Below are positions 46,299-55,005 of a DNA stretch of 64,000 nt, piece after piece. The notes beneath the pieces are model-generated. The model worked only from the letters and a program-made list of their open reading frames with translations, searched no databases and was not told where the DNA came from. The stretch covers positions 1-64,000 of the forward strand of contig NZ_BCXI01000030.1 of assembly GCF_001895025.1 (NCBI RefSeq). Reading direction: 5' to 3'. The position numbers and the translations under genes were made by a program. The DNA comes from Rhodococcus zopfii NBRC 100606 = JCM 9919. GTDB taxonomy: Bacteria; Actinomycetota; Actinomycetes; Mycobacteriales; Mycobacteriaceae. Positions within the stretch are counted from its first letter, which is position 1; each line of letters begins with the position of its first letter.

Positions 46299-47200
46299 CG
46301 CCCACTCCCGCCGGGTACCTCGTCCCCGTAGTGCCGCAGGAACAGCTCCTCCAGCGTGGGTGGAGTGCAGGTCAGCGATGTCAGCTGGTAGTCGAGGAGG
46401 CGTCGCAGCACCTCGTCGAGTTGCGCGGTGTCGACCTCGCAGCGCACCCGCAATCCGTCGATTTCGAGGTCGTGGACGCCGGGATGCTCACCGAAACCGG
46501 CTGCGGGGCGGGCAGTCTCGGCTCGGATCGAGGTGCGGGTCAGGTGCCGCAGTTCGCTCAGCGTTCCCGATTCGACCGTGCGCCCCCGCCGGATGATCGT
46601 GACCCGATCGCAGAGCGCCTCGACCTCGGACAGGGTGTGGCTGGACAACAGCACCGATCGGCCGTCGGCGACGGCTTCGCGCACGCAGTCCCGGAACACC
46701 TCGTCCTTGAGCGGATCCAGTCCGGAGGTGGGCTCGTCGAACAGGAACAGTTCCACGTCCGAGGACAGCGCGGCGACGATCGCGACCTTCTGCCGGTTTC
46801 CCTTCGAATAGGTGCGGGCCTTCTTGGTGGGATCGAGGTCGAATCTGTCCAGGAGGTCGGCGCGGCGGCGCTCGTCGATGCCCCCGCGCAGCCCCGCCAG
46901 CAGGTCGATGGCCTCGCCACCGGTCAGGTTGGGCCAGAGGTTCACCTCGCCCGGCACGTATGCCAGCCGCCGGTGCAGGTCGACGGAGTCGCGCCACGGG
47001 TCCTTGCCGAGCAGTTCCACCCGGCCGGAGTCGGCGCGCAGCAAACCGAGCAGAATGCGGATGGTGGTGGATTTGCCTGCGCCGTTGGGTCCCAGGAAGC
47101 CGTGCACCTCCCCGCGGCGCACCTCCAGGTCGAGTTCGTCGAGTGCCCGGGTCGACCCGAACGATTTGACGAGTTGAACTGCGCTGAGGGCCGTCGTCAT
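46295..47200 (-). CDS. ABC exporter ATP-binding protein
   Basis: A 301-residue ATPase of the drug/ABC-2 exporter type. It has Walker [19 protein letters not shown], the signature-like [19 protein letters not shown], Walker [15 protein letters not shown] and the H-loop [14 protein letters not shown]. The C-terminal 80 residues form the usual extra domain of these ATPases. ATG 47200 ([16 protein letters not shown]) is chosen over an upstream GTG. It is the first gene of the two-gene exporter operon and diverges from a secreted lipase gene. Confidence 0.92.
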   Translation of the reverse strand: MTTALSAVQLVKSFGSTRALDELDLEVRRGEVHGFLGPNGAGKSTTIRILLGLLRADSGRVELLGKDPWRDSVDLHRRLAYVPGEVNLWPNLTGGEAIDLLAGLRGGIDERRRADLLDRFDLDPTKKARTYSKGNRQKVAIVAALSSDVELFLFDEPTSGLDPLKDEVFRDCVREAVADGRSVLLSSHTLSEVEALCDRVTIIRRGRTVESGTLSELRHLTRTSIRAETARPAAGFGEHPGVHDLEIDGLRVRCEVDTAQLDEVLRRLLDYQLTSLTCTPPTLEELFLRHYGDEVPGGSGR

Positions 47201-47410
47201 GTCCCGGACGTTACTCCGGAACACGGCGGTGCCGGGTTCGACACAGCGATGCGGGATCGCCGCGCAGCGCGACCGGGGTGGTGTCCGTTCGGTAACGAGT
47301 CGAGCCTCCGGCGCCCGGCTTGTAACAAGCTGTGATCGAGGGTCGGTAATGTAACGAACCGTTGTATCCCGTCACTTCTTGCCGGGGTGTTCGTCTGTGG
47401 AGGTTGTCCT

Positions 47411-48628
47411 GTGCGTATCCGACTTCGCCGTGGAATTCTGACAGCGGCCGTGTGCGCCGCAGCGGCGTTCGCCGCCGTCACATCCACCGGCCCGGCCGGC
47501 GCCGCACCCCTCTACCCGCCGCTGCCGGCCGATCCGTTCTATCGTGCCGCCGCGGAGGCCTACCCCTCGGCACCGGGCGACATCGTCGGTATCCGGCGGA
47601 TGCCCACCCCGGCGGAGATCGTCGGGGCCGACGCCTGGCAGATCAGCTTCCGCTCCACGAATTCGCAGGGTGATCCGATCACCGCGGTGACCACCGTGCT
47701 CGCGCCCGTCGGCAAGGCCCCCGACGGGCCGCTGCTGTCGTTCCAGCACGTGATCAACGCACTCGGCCCGCAGTGCGCACCGTCGCAGACGCTGTGGACC
47801 ACCGATCCGAATCTGGCGATCCGCGAGGCCGCCGGATTGAACGTCGCCCTGCAGCGCGGCTGGACGGTGGCGATTCCGGACCATCTCGGACCGACCAGCG
47901 CATATGGAGCCGCCAAGCTGGGCGGCCAGATCACGCTCGACGGCATCCGGGCCGTGCAGCGTGCGCCGGAACTTCAGGTCGCGAACAGCCCGGTCGCGCT
48001 CGCCGGGTATTCCGGCGGCGGAATGGCCACGGGGTGGGCGGCCGCGCTCGCACCGAGCTACGCCCCCGAACTCAACATCGTCGGGGCCGCGATGGGCGGT
48101 GTCCCGATGAACCTGCGGAAGATGGCCGACGGTATCGGCACCGAGCCGCACCCGGTGTTCGGTCTCGCATTCGCCGCGGCCCTCGGACTCGAACGCGAAT
48201 ACCCCGACCGCATCAACCTCAGCGGGCAGCTCACCCCCGCCGGGCTCGCGATGCGCGACGGGCTCACCGCCGCATGCACCAACGACATCCTGCGGATCGG
48301 CGCGGGCGGAAGCCTGCCGCAGGTCAGCCCGATCAGCCGGTTGACCGACGAACCGGGCGCGCTCGCCGTCGCCGACGAGAACAGCCTCGAGTACTTCCCG
48401 GGTGTCCCGGACATGCCCATCTTCGAATGGCACAGCCCCACCGACGCGCTGATCCCGGTGGATTCGATCGTCGCAACGCTCGCCCGGTACTGCGCGGCGG
48501 GTGCGCACGTCCAGAGCCTGGAGACTCCCACCCCCGACCACATGTCGGCGGCGGTGCTCGGGCTCGGGCAGGCGGCGGACTTCCTGACCAAGCGTTTCGC
48601 GGGAGAGGAAACCCCCCGCACCTGCTGA
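47411..48628 (+). CDS. Secreted lipase/esterase (secretory lipase family)
   Basis: A 405-residue exported alpha/beta hydrolase of the secretory-lipase (LIP) family, hydrolysing ester bonds of lipids outside the cell. A Sec signal peptide covers about residues 1-35 (RIRLRRGILTAAVCAAAAFA ending near AGA). The nucleophile elbow is GYSGGGMATGWAA; the C-terminal part offers the acid/base residues in PIFEWHSPTDALIPVD and ETPTPDHMSA. GTG 47411 is chosen because GGAGG lies seven bases before it and the signal peptide starts properly there. A terminator follows at 48637. Confidence 0.88.
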   Translation: MRIRLRRGILTAAVCAAAAFAAVTSTGPAGAAPLYPPLPADPFYRAAAEAYPSAPGDIVGIRRMPTPAEIVGADAWQISFRSTNSQGDPITAVTTVLAPVGKAPDGPLLSFQHVINALGPQCAPSQTLWTTDPNLAIREAAGLNVALQRGWTVAIPDHLGPTSAYGAAKLGGQITLDGIRAVQRAPELQVANSPVALAGYSGGGMATGWAAALAPSYAPELNIVGAAMGGVPMNLRKMADGIGTEPHPVFGLAFAAALGLEREYPDRINLSGQLTPAGLAMRDGLTAACTNDILRIGAGGSLPQVSPISRLTDEPGALAVADENSLEYFPGVPDMPIFEWHSPTDALIPVDSIVATLARYCAAGAHVQSLETPTPDHMSAAVLGLGQAADFLTKRFAGEETPRTC

Positions 48629-48636
48629 CCGCACCC

Positions 48637-48676
48637 GTGGTTCCTTCGGGCGGCCCGAGCAGCCCGAAGGAACCAC
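48637..48676. terminator. Bidirectional terminator between the lipase and the response regulator
   Basis: A perfect 15-bp stem (GTGGTTCCTTCGGGC at 48637-48651 with 48662-48676) and a 10-base loop between convergent stops at 48628 and 48696. Confidence 0.85.
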
Positions 48677-48695
48677 CAGGTCCCCGTCGAACTCG

Positions 48696-49361
48696 TCAGA
48701 TGAGCCCTCGCTTGCTCGCCGCGTACACCGCCTCGGCACGACGGCCGACACCGAGCTTGCGCATGATGTTGCTCACGTGGAACTTGACCGTCGTGGCCGA
48801 AATGAACAGCTGTTCACCGATCTTCGCATTCGACAGGCCGGCGGCGAGCAATCGCAGCACCTCGAGCTCACGGTCGGTGAGCTGCTCGGTCGGCGCGACC
48901 TTGCCGCTGAGCGTGCGCACCACCGCCGCGGCGCTGCGCGAGTCGAATGCGCTCTCGCCGCGGGAGACCGCACGGATCGCGCGGACCAGTTCGGTCGTGT
49001 CGACGTCCTTGACGACATACCCCCGCGCACCGGCGTGCACGGCCCGCACGACGAGCTGCTCGTCGAGGAAGGTGGTGAGCACGAGCAGGCCGAGCCCGGG
49101 ATGCGCGGCGGACAACTGGCTGCACAGCGTCAACCCCTCGTAGTCCGATCCGGCCGAGAGCTTCAGGTCCATCAGGACGATGTCGGGACGCATCCGGTCG
49201 ACGAGGACGAGTGCTTCGTCCTCCGCGGATGCCTCCCCGACGACCTCGAGGTCGGGTTCCCGGTCGAGGATCGACCGCAATCCCTGACGGAGAATCGCGT
49301 GGTCGTCGACGAGCACGATCCGCACGGTGTCCCGACGGGTCCGCGGCGGTGTCACCGTCAT
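48696..49361 (-). CDS. LuxR/NarL-family response regulator
   Basis: A 221-residue response regulator. The receiver domain has VRIVLVDDHAILRQGLRSIL with the acidic pair, the phospho-acceptor Asp in PDIVLMDLKLSAG, the conserved Thr in LLVLTTFLDEQ and Lys in GYVVKDVDTTEL. The C-terminal LuxR helix-turn-helix is LTDRELEVLRLLAAGLSNAK with FISATTVKFHVSNIMRKLG. ATG 49361 shares one base with the kinase stop (TGATG), so it is translationally coupled to the kinase. It completes a three-gene operon with an iron alcohol dehydrogenase. The GGGTAGG repeats upstream of the operon (52053-52084) are candidate binding sites. Confidence 0.93.
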   Translation of the reverse strand: MTVTPPRTRRDTVRIVLVDDHAILRQGLRSILDREPDLEVVGEASAEDEALVLVDRMRPDIVLMDLKLSAGSDYEGLTLCSQLSAAHPGLGLLVLTTFLDEQLVVRAVHAGARGYVVKDVDTTELVRAIRAVSRGESAFDSRSAAAVVRTLSGKVAPTEQLTDRELEVLRLLAAGLSNAKIGEQLFISATTVKFHVSNIMRKLGVGRRAEAVYAASKRGLI

Positions 49362-50752
49362 CACTGGTCTCCTGTTCTCACCGTATCCGCTTCCTGCGGA
49401 AAGCTTTTCGGCACGGGTATGCGCACCGCGACCCGGACTCCCCCGATCCGGGCCCTGCGCACCTCGAGCCGGCCGCCGAACTCGTGGGCACGCGCCTGCA
49501 TGTTCGCCAGGCCGCGGTGCCGGCCGTCGAGGTCACTGCCGGCGGCCAGCCGCAGCATCACCCGGATGCGGGCGGGGTCGCCGTCGCCGTCGTCGGCAAC
49601 CGACAGCAGCACCGACTCGGGCCCGTACGTCAGCCGGAGGACGGCGCGGGTCGCGTTCGCGTGCACGACGGCGTTGAACAGCGCCTCCCCCGCGATTCGC
49701 AGCAACGCGTGTTCGACGTCGCCGGACAGTTCGACGGGGGTGCCGCCGACCCGGATCGCGATATCGAGTTCACCGGGGGTGTGCGCCACCCGGAGCTGCT
49801 CGAGCATCTCCGGCAGCGACGACCGATCCGCATCCGACGGGTGGTTGAGCGCGTAGATCGCCGACCGCAACTGTTCGACGGCCCGGCGCGTCAGCTCCTT
49901 CGCCAGGTCCAGACGTCCGGAACGTTCGCTGTCGGGAATGTCGCTGCGGCACACCTCGATCTGCATGCCCGCCGACAGCACGGCCTGCGTGACACTGTCG
50001 TGCAGTTCGCGGGCGATCCGGTGCCGTTCCTCGTCGAGCGCCTGATGCCGGTGGGCGGCGCCGAGCTGCCGTTGGGTCCGTTCCAGTTCGCGCAGGGTCG
50101 CTTCGAGTTCGGCGTTGCGCGACTGCAGGTCGGCCGCGGCCCGGTTGGCTTCCCGGTAGGCTTCCTCGGCGCGCTCGAGCAGCAACTGCCCCCGTTGATA
50201 CAGTGCCGAATTCTGCAGGGCCACGGCGGTTTGACTGGCCAGGATGGACAGCACCGCGCGATCGGTGGCGTCGAGGGTCCGATGCTCCGGTGTCCATGCC
50301 GCGATGGCACCGGCGACCCCACCTCCGAGGACGATCGGCACGAACGCGTGATGAGCGTCGACGACCGGATCACGGTCGACGGTGCCGCCGCGGATGTCGT
50401 CGAGGCAGCGCACGACCTCGTCGGGCAGCGGTGGCCCCTCGACATTGTCGACGAGGAACGGGGTGGCGTCGGGTCCGAGCACGAGACGGCGAGGTCCGGC
50501 GTCGGGCAGCATGCCGTCGGTGAGCGCGAAGACCACCCAGCGGGCACTCAGGTGCGCGCGGGCGGCCTCGGCGACCGCACAGATCAGCGTTTCGGGTCCC
50601 TCGACGGTCCGCACGAGCGCCCGCGAGATGAGTTCGAGGGCGTGCACGACCCGCTCGAGTCGTTCGGCGGCGCCGCGGTACTGCGGATAGAACGTGGACT
50701 TGCCGGACCGCAGGCCGGTGAGCTGGGACAGGTCGGGGGCGGCGGGGTTCAC
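49361..50752 (-). CDS. Cytoplasmic GAF-domain sensor histidine kinase (HisKA_3 type)
   Basis: A 463-residue sensor kinase without membrane helices. The N-terminal half (about 40-230) is a GAF-like sensor: EGPETLICAVAEAARAHLSA, HAFVPIVLGGGVAGAIAAW, AVLSILASQTAVALQNSALY. A coiled-coil linker (about 225-285) follows. The phospho-His lies in DEERHRIARELHDSVTQAV. The ATPase domain has the N box GEALFNAVVHANATR, VADDGDGD and RGLANMQARAHEFGGRLEV. GTG 50752 overlaps the alcohol dehydrogenase stop (GTGA). Because the preceding gene is an iron alcohol dehydrogenase, the signal is probably an alcohol, aldehyde or redox state; a cytoplasmic GAF sensor fits that idea. Confidence 0.92.
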   Translation of the reverse strand: MNPAAPDLSQLTGLRSGKSTFYPQYRGAAERLERVVHALELISRALVRTVEGPETLICAVAEAARAHLSARWVVFALTDGMLPDAGPRRLVLGPDATPFLVDNVEGPPLPDEVVRCLDDIRGGTVDRDPVVDAHHAFVPIVLGGGVAGAIAAWTPEHRTLDATDRAVLSILASQTAVALQNSALYQRGQLLLERAEEAYREANRAAADLQSRNAELEATLRELERTQRQLGAAHRHQALDEERHRIARELHDSVTQAVLSAGMQIEVCRSDIPDSERSGRLDLAKELTRRAVEQLRSAIYALNHPSDADRSSLPEMLEQLRVAHTPGELDIAIRVGGTPVELSGDVEHALLRIAGEALFNAVVHANATRAVLRLTYGPESVLLSVADDGDGDPARIRVMLRLAAGSDLDGRHRGLANMQARAHEFGGRLEVRRARIGGVRVAVRIPVPKSFPQEADTVRTGDQ

Positions 50753-51957
50753 AGCGCCGCCCGGAACAGCGCGACCATCTGTTCGTGGGTCGCCGCGCGT
50801 GGGTTGGTGGACATGCACGCGTCGCGGAGGGCCCCCTCCGCCAGCCGGGTCAGATCCCGTTCTCGCACACCGAGTTCCCGCAGCCCCCGCGGCACACCGA
50901 CCTCGCGGGCGAGGCGTTCGACGCGGTCGGCGACGGCGAGCGCGGCCTCCGGTTCGGGGCCGCGGTGCTCGTCCAGGCCGAGCGCCGCGGCGATCGCCGC
51001 GAACGGCGCCGGGTCGGCGGCGGCATTGAACCGGATCACGTGCGGGAGCAGCACGCCGTTGATGACGCCGTGCGGCTGATCGAGCAGGCCGCCGACCTGG
51101 TGGCTCATCGCGTGTGCGGCACCGAGGATAGCGTTGGTGAATGCCAGGCCCGCCTCGAGACTGGCCTGGGCCATGGCGGTGCGGTGCGTCATCTCGTGCG
51201 GATCGTCGATGGTGTGGACGAGGGTGCCGGTGACCATCGCGACGGCCCGCAGCGCGTGATGGTCGGTGAGCGGATTGTGGGCGCGGGAGACGAACGCCTC
51301 GATGCCGTGGGTGAGGGCGTCCAGGCCGGTCGCGGCGTTGAGGTCGTCCGGCATGGTGGTGAGCAGCCGCGGGTCGATGACCGTCAGGTCGGGCACCAGA
51401 GACCGGCCGATGATGGTGATCTTGGTGTTGCGGGTGGTGTCGGTGACGACGCAGAACTGCGACACGTCCGCGCCGGTGCCGGAGGTGGACGGCACCATCA
51501 CCATCGGCGGGATCGGCAGCGGCGCGCGGTCCACGCCCTCGTAGTCGAGGATGCTGCCGCCGTTCGCGGCGAGCACCGCGATGCCCTTCGCCGCGTCGAT
51601 CACCGAACCACCACCGAGCCCGACCAACACGTCGCACCCCTCGGCGCGGTACAGCTCGTGGCCGGCGGCGACCTCGAAGTCCTTCGGATTCGGGGTCAGC
51701 TCGCTCCACACGACCGGGGTCAGGCCCTGCTCGACGAGGTGGTGGCGCAACTCGTCGACCCATCCGGCCTCGACGAGCCCGGGGTCGGTGACCAGCATCG
51801 GCCGGCTGCCGCCGAGCCGCACGGTCGCGTGCGCGGCCTCGGCGAGCGACCCGGCCCCGAACACGATCTCGGGGGCATGGAACTTCGCGAGCGTCGGTGT
51901 CTCCACCTGCCCGGCGCTCCCCGATTCGGTCCGACGTTCCGGTATGGCGACGGCCAC
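50749..51957 (-). CDS. Iron-containing alcohol dehydrogenase (ErcA-like)
   Basis: A 402-residue group III (iron-type) alcohol dehydrogenase. The NAD site is VLVGLGGGSVIDAAKGIAVL; PSTSGTGADVSQF follows, and the metal ligands lie in GLDALTHGIEAFVS (Asp/His) and in AHAMSHQVGGLLDQPHGVIN (two His). GTG 51957 has AGGAG upstream. It is the first gene of an operon with a histidine kinase and a response regulator, each coupled by overlapping codons. Iron alcohol dehydrogenases linked to two-component systems (ErcA in Pseudomonas) act in regulating alcohol oxidation, so this may be a sensory as much as a catabolic enzyme. Confidence 0.92.
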   Translation of the reverse strand: MAVAIPERRTESGSAGQVETPTLAKFHAPEIVFGAGSLAEAAHATVRLGGSRPMLVTDPGLVEAGWVDELRHHLVEQGLTPVVWSELTPNPKDFEVAAGHELYRAEGCDVLVGLGGGSVIDAAKGIAVLAANGGSILDYEGVDRAPLPIPPMVMVPSTSGTGADVSQFCVVTDTTRNTKITIIGRSLVPDLTVIDPRLLTTMPDDLNAATGLDALTHGIEAFVSRAHNPLTDHHALRAVAMVTGTLVHTIDDPHEMTHRTAMAQASLEAGLAFTNAILGAAHAMSHQVGGLLDQPHGVINGVLLPHVIRFNAAADPAPFAAIAAALGLDEHRGPEPEAALAVADRVERLAREVGVPRGLRELGVRERDLTRLAEGALRDACMSTNPRAATHEQMVALFRAAL

Positions 51958-52052
51958 TACAGCACTCCTGACGATCCCCGGCGTTCCGATGTGATCCAGC
52001 TTACGGTCCTTCCGAGCGTAGGCCGGATGGGCGGCCGGGGCACCGGGTCGAC

Positions 52053-52084
52053 GGGTAGGGCCGGTACCTACCCGATCGGGTAGG
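52053..52084. promoter_or_regulatory. GGGTAGG heptamer repeats upstream of the Fe-ADH/kinase/regulator operon
   Basis: GGGTAGG (52053-52059) faces CCTACCC (52067-52073) with a 7-base spacer, and a third GGGTAGG follows at 52078-52084. The site lies in the 194-base divergent region between the dehydrogenase (start 51957) and the plus-strand gene at 52152. Paired heptamers are typical NarL-family binding sites. Confidence 0.6.
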
Positions 52085-52151
52085 TGACTCGTCCGGGACG
52101 GTCGCGGTGCCGAATGCCCCTGTGAGGGGACAGCGGCGAGGAGGCCGAGCC

Positions 52152-52646
52152 ATGAACGTACCGACCCCGGGATTCTTCAGCCGGACCGCGAGACGGGTGA
52201 TGCTGCCCCGGACACTGCACCCGGATCACGGCGTGGCCGATTCCGCACTCGATTCCGGGGCCGGCCTGACGATCGATCACGCGCTGGACTCGGCTCCGCG
52301 CCGGAGCCGCGTGGTCGCGTACCGCGACGACGACACCGACTGTGTCGCGCTCGTCGTCGGGGACGCGGTCGGAGCCGACGACGTTCCGGTTCATACCGTG
52401 TCCGAGGAACGGCTGATCCTGGAGGCGGGACGGAGCCACGAACCCGTCGAGATCTTCGTGGGTGTGCCCGACGGCAGCGATGTGCGCGTGCAGCAACGGG
52501 AATTGGATCGGCAACTGTGCACCGGGGGCCCCCTGCGCTCCATGCTGGCGTGCTCGGGCGCTCGGTCCATCGTGGTGGACTGGTACCCGCCGGCCCGTCA
52601 GGGCTCGTCACCGGATGCACGTCCGCTCATCCGTGCTCGCCCATGA
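52152..52646 (+). CDS. Hypothetical protein, faint resemblance to the GTP cyclohydrolase II N-terminus
   Basis: A 164-residue acidic protein I cannot identify. Two stretches, RVVAYRDDDTDCVALVVGD and ADDVPVHTVSEE, recall the N-terminal region of RibA-type GTP cyclohydrolase II (pattern YR..ALV.GD, then V.V.SE), but the zinc cysteines and the RCDCG motif of that enzyme are absent, so any such relation would be to a degenerate or repurposed domain. The start ATG 52152 has GAGGAGG nine bases upstream, good evidence that it is translated. It diverges from the Fe-ADH operon and its last 20 bases overlap the end of the convergent gamma-glutamyltransferase gene. It may be a target of the neighbouring response regulator through the GGGTAGG sites. 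Confidence 0.6.
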   Translation: MNVPTPGFFSRTARRVMLPRTLHPDHGVADSALDSGAGLTIDHALDSAPRRSRVVAYRDDDTDCVALVVGDAVGADDVPVHTVSEERLILEAGRSHEPVEIFVGVPDGSDVRVQQRELDRQLCTGGPLRSMLACSGARSIVVDWYPPARQGSSPDARPLIRARP

Positions 52647-54591
52647 CCACACCTTCCCGGCGCGGATCCGCACCGCCGACCCAGCCGCCGTCCGCACGCC
52701 ACAGCGCGCTGAGTCCGCTGGACTGCGGCGCGACCGACACCTGGTGCCCGCGTTCCCGCAGGGCGACGACGAGCGGGTCGTGGGCGCCGTCGTCGGACCC
52801 GTCGATCGCGGGATGTTCCCCGCCGACACCGGTGACCGGGGTGTTCGCTGCGCCGAACGAGACGGCGGACACCGCCTGCTGCGGGTCCAGACCCCAATCC
52901 AGCATGCCGACGAGGGTTTTGACCACGAATTGGATGATCACCGAGCCGCCGGGCGATCCGGTGACGAGCACCGGATCGCCGCGGGTGCCGTCGGGAGCGC
53001 GCTCGAACACGACGGTCGGCGACATCGAACTGCGCGGGCGCTTGCCGGGTTCCACCCGGTTCGCGACCGGCATGCCGTCCTCGCCGACCGGCACGGTCGC
53101 GAAGTCGGTGAGCTGGTTGTTCAAGAGGAATCCGTCGATCATGTGGAATGACCCGAAGGCCGATTCGACGGTGGTGGTCATCGCGGCGATGTTCCCGTAG
53201 CGGTCGGCGACGGAGATGTGGCTGGTTCCGTGCTCGGGGACCTGCGGTGGTGTGCCGACCTGAACGGGCCCGAAGTCACCGGGCTGTGCGGCCCCCATGC
53301 TGCGGTCCGGATCGATCAGCGCGGCGCGCTGCTTCAGGTAGGTGTCGTCCAGGAGTGCGTCGGGCGAGCCACCCGGCAGGGGCACGAAATCCGAGTCGGC
53401 GACGTACTTGTCGCGATCCGCGTACGCGAGACGTTCGGCCTCGGAGATCAGGTGAACGGCGTGCGCGGCCGGGACACCGCCGTTCGAGTCGACGTCGGCC
53501 GGCGGGTATTCCGCCAGGTCGAAGTTCTCGAGGATGCCGAGGGTCGCGGCGACCGCGATCCCGCCCGACGACGGATTCGGCATCCCGCAGATCTCGTAGG
53601 AACGGTAGGGGGTGCACAGCGGGGTTCGCTGCGTTGCCCGGTACCCGGCGAGGTCGTCGACGGTCATCGCTCCCGGGGTGCGCCCGCCGGAGGCGGTGCC
53701 GACGGCGTCGACGATCGCGGTCGCGACGGTGCCGGTGTAGAAGGCGTCCGCACCACCCGACGCGATCGCACCGAGGGTCTTGCTCATCGCCGGGTTGGTG
53801 AGGACGGTGCCCTCGGTCTTCGGGGCGCCGTCCGGTTCGAGGAAGTACGCGGCGGCGGCCTCGTCCCGGGCGAGGTCCGCGGCGGAGTCCGCGATGGACT
53901 GTGCGAGCCGGTCGCTGATCTCGATGCCGTCGTCGGCGAGCCTCACCGCCCTCTCGAAAAGCTGTGCCCAGCCGGTGTTTCCGTGACTGCGGTGGACGTC
54001 CTCGAGCATGCGCAGCACCCCGGGCACGCCGATGGAGCGGCCGCTGGCGCGGGTGTTGGGGAGCGGTTCGGTGCGGTCGGTGTCGCTGATCCACCGCAGA
54101 TAGTTCTCGGTGGCCGCCGCCGGCGCGGTCTCCCGGCCGTCGTACGCCTGAACCTGCCCGGTCGCGGCGTCGAAGTACATCAGGAACGCGCCGCCGCCGA
54201 TCCCGGAGGACTGCGGTTCCACCAGACCGAGCACGGTCTGCGCGACGACCAGCGCGTCCGCTGCGGTGCCGCCGTCGCGGAGCACCTCGCACGCCGCCTC
54301 CGTCGAGACGGGATTGGCGGTCGAGACCGCGAACTCCCCGACGTCCACCGCAACCATCCCGTCGCGGTATCCGGTGGCGATCTCCGGGTTGGTGGACAGA
54401 TTGCGCTCGGTCTCCTGCGCCGGCGGCGGTGAGGCAGCGAGCGGAGTGCCGTTCGGTGCGGCGGTGCACGCGGCGGACGTGTCCTGCGGGGCGTCGTCCG
54501 CCGACGACGTGCACGCACCGAGCATTCCGACGGCGGCCACCAGGGCGATTGCTGCCCGGATACCCCGCCGGGCCTCGGCTGGCATCGTCAC
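52627..54591 (-). CDS. ggt: Gamma-glutamyltransferase, lipoprotein form
   Basis: A 654-residue N-terminal-nucleophile hydrolase that transfers or hydrolyses the gamma-glutamyl group of glutathione-like compounds outside the cell. An N-terminal hydrophobic segment ends in the lipobox LGAC (Cys about residue 27), so it is exported and lipid-anchored. The large subunit has SSGIGGGAFLMYFDAATGQV and MPNPSSGGIAVA; the self-cleavage/nucleophile Thr is about residue 456 in EHGTSHISVADRYGN. Other conserved parts are FHMIDGFLLNNQLTDF, RPRSSMSPTVVF and VTGSPGGSVIIQFV. GTG 54591 or ATG 54585 could be the start. As actinobacteria usually make mycothiol rather than glutathione, the enzyme may serve in scavenging. 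Confidence 0.92.
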   Translation of the reverse strand: MTMPAEARRGIRAAIALVAAVGMLGACTSSADDAPQDTSAACTAAPNGTPLAASPPPAQETERNLSTNPEIATGYRDGMVAVDVGEFAVSTANPVSTEAACEVLRDGGTAADALVVAQTVLGLVEPQSSGIGGGAFLMYFDAATGQVQAYDGRETAPAAATENYLRWISDTDRTEPLPNTRASGRSIGVPGVLRMLEDVHRSHGNTGWAQLFERAVRLADDGIEISDRLAQSIADSAADLARDEAAAAYFLEPDGAPKTEGTVLTNPAMSKTLGAIASGGADAFYTGTVATAIVDAVGTASGGRTPGAMTVDDLAGYRATQRTPLCTPYRSYEICGMPNPSSGGIAVAATLGILENFDLAEYPPADVDSNGGVPAAHAVHLISEAERLAYADRDKYVADSDFVPLPGGSPDALLDDTYLKQRAALIDPDRSMGAAQPGDFGPVQVGTPPQVPEHGTSHISVADRYGNIAAMTTTVESAFGSFHMIDGFLLNNQLTDFATVPVGEDGMPVANRVEPGKRPRSSMSPTVVFERAPDGTRGDPVLVTGSPGGSVIIQFVVKTLVGMLDWGLDPQQAVSAVSFGAANTPVTGVGGEHPAIDGSDDGAHDPLVVALRERGHQVSVAPQSSGLSALWRADGGWVGGADPRREGVVMGEHG

Positions 54592-54645
54592 CCGTCCGAC
54601 GCTAACAGCGCCCGATCCGTTGCCGGGCCGGTTCGGCGCGGACGC

Positions 54646-54885
54646 TCACAGATCGAACTTGGCAGCGTACCGGGCCAACGCCTCGATGTGGTCGCGGGCC
54701 GCGTGCAGGTCGAGGCGAGCGTCGCTGAGCATGTTGAGCATTTCCCGCCGGGCGGCCTCGTCGGCCTCCCCCCGGTCCCGGTCGAGCAGCTCGAGCGACT
54801 CGACGAGGTCGCCGACCCGCCGGTCGAGTGCCCCGAGGTCGTGCCGCAATGACACCACTCGCTTCGCCACGGTGTGCTCGGTCAT
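54646..54885 (-). CDS. Small helical hypothetical protein
   Basis: A 79-residue charged, all-helical protein (heptad-like patterns in RVVSLRHDLGALDRRVGDLVE and SDARLDLHAARDHIEALARYA). It could form a coiled coil. The start ATG 54885 (MTEHTVAK) is preferred over an in-frame ATG ten codons earlier because a G-rich stretch lies before it. It sits between the ggt start and the terminator of the VWA gene. No family is recognised. Coding potential is supported by the amphipathic pattern and normal third-position GC, but this is one of the weaker gene calls. Confidence 0.55.
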   Translation of the reverse strand: MTEHTVAKRVVSLRHDLGALDRRVGDLVESLELLDRDRGEADEAARREMLNMLSDARLDLHAARDHIEALARYAAKFDL

Positions 54886-54954
54886 CGCAACTACCCCCGC
54901 CCACAGGTGTGCCACCGGGTTTCGTCTGCACCGTATCGCCCGGACCCGGACCCC

Positions 54955-54999
54955 GCCGCCGAATCCGGGTGAAGGGAACCGTCACCCGGATTCGGCGGC
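54955..54999 (-). terminator. Strong terminator after the VWA gene
   Basis: A perfect 18-bp stem (54955-54972 with 54982-54999) and a 9-base loop begins 7 bases beyond the VWA stop at 55006. It should end the mdo-moxR-VWA direction of transcription. Confidence 0.85.
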
Positions 55000-55005
55000 A
55001 GGGAG

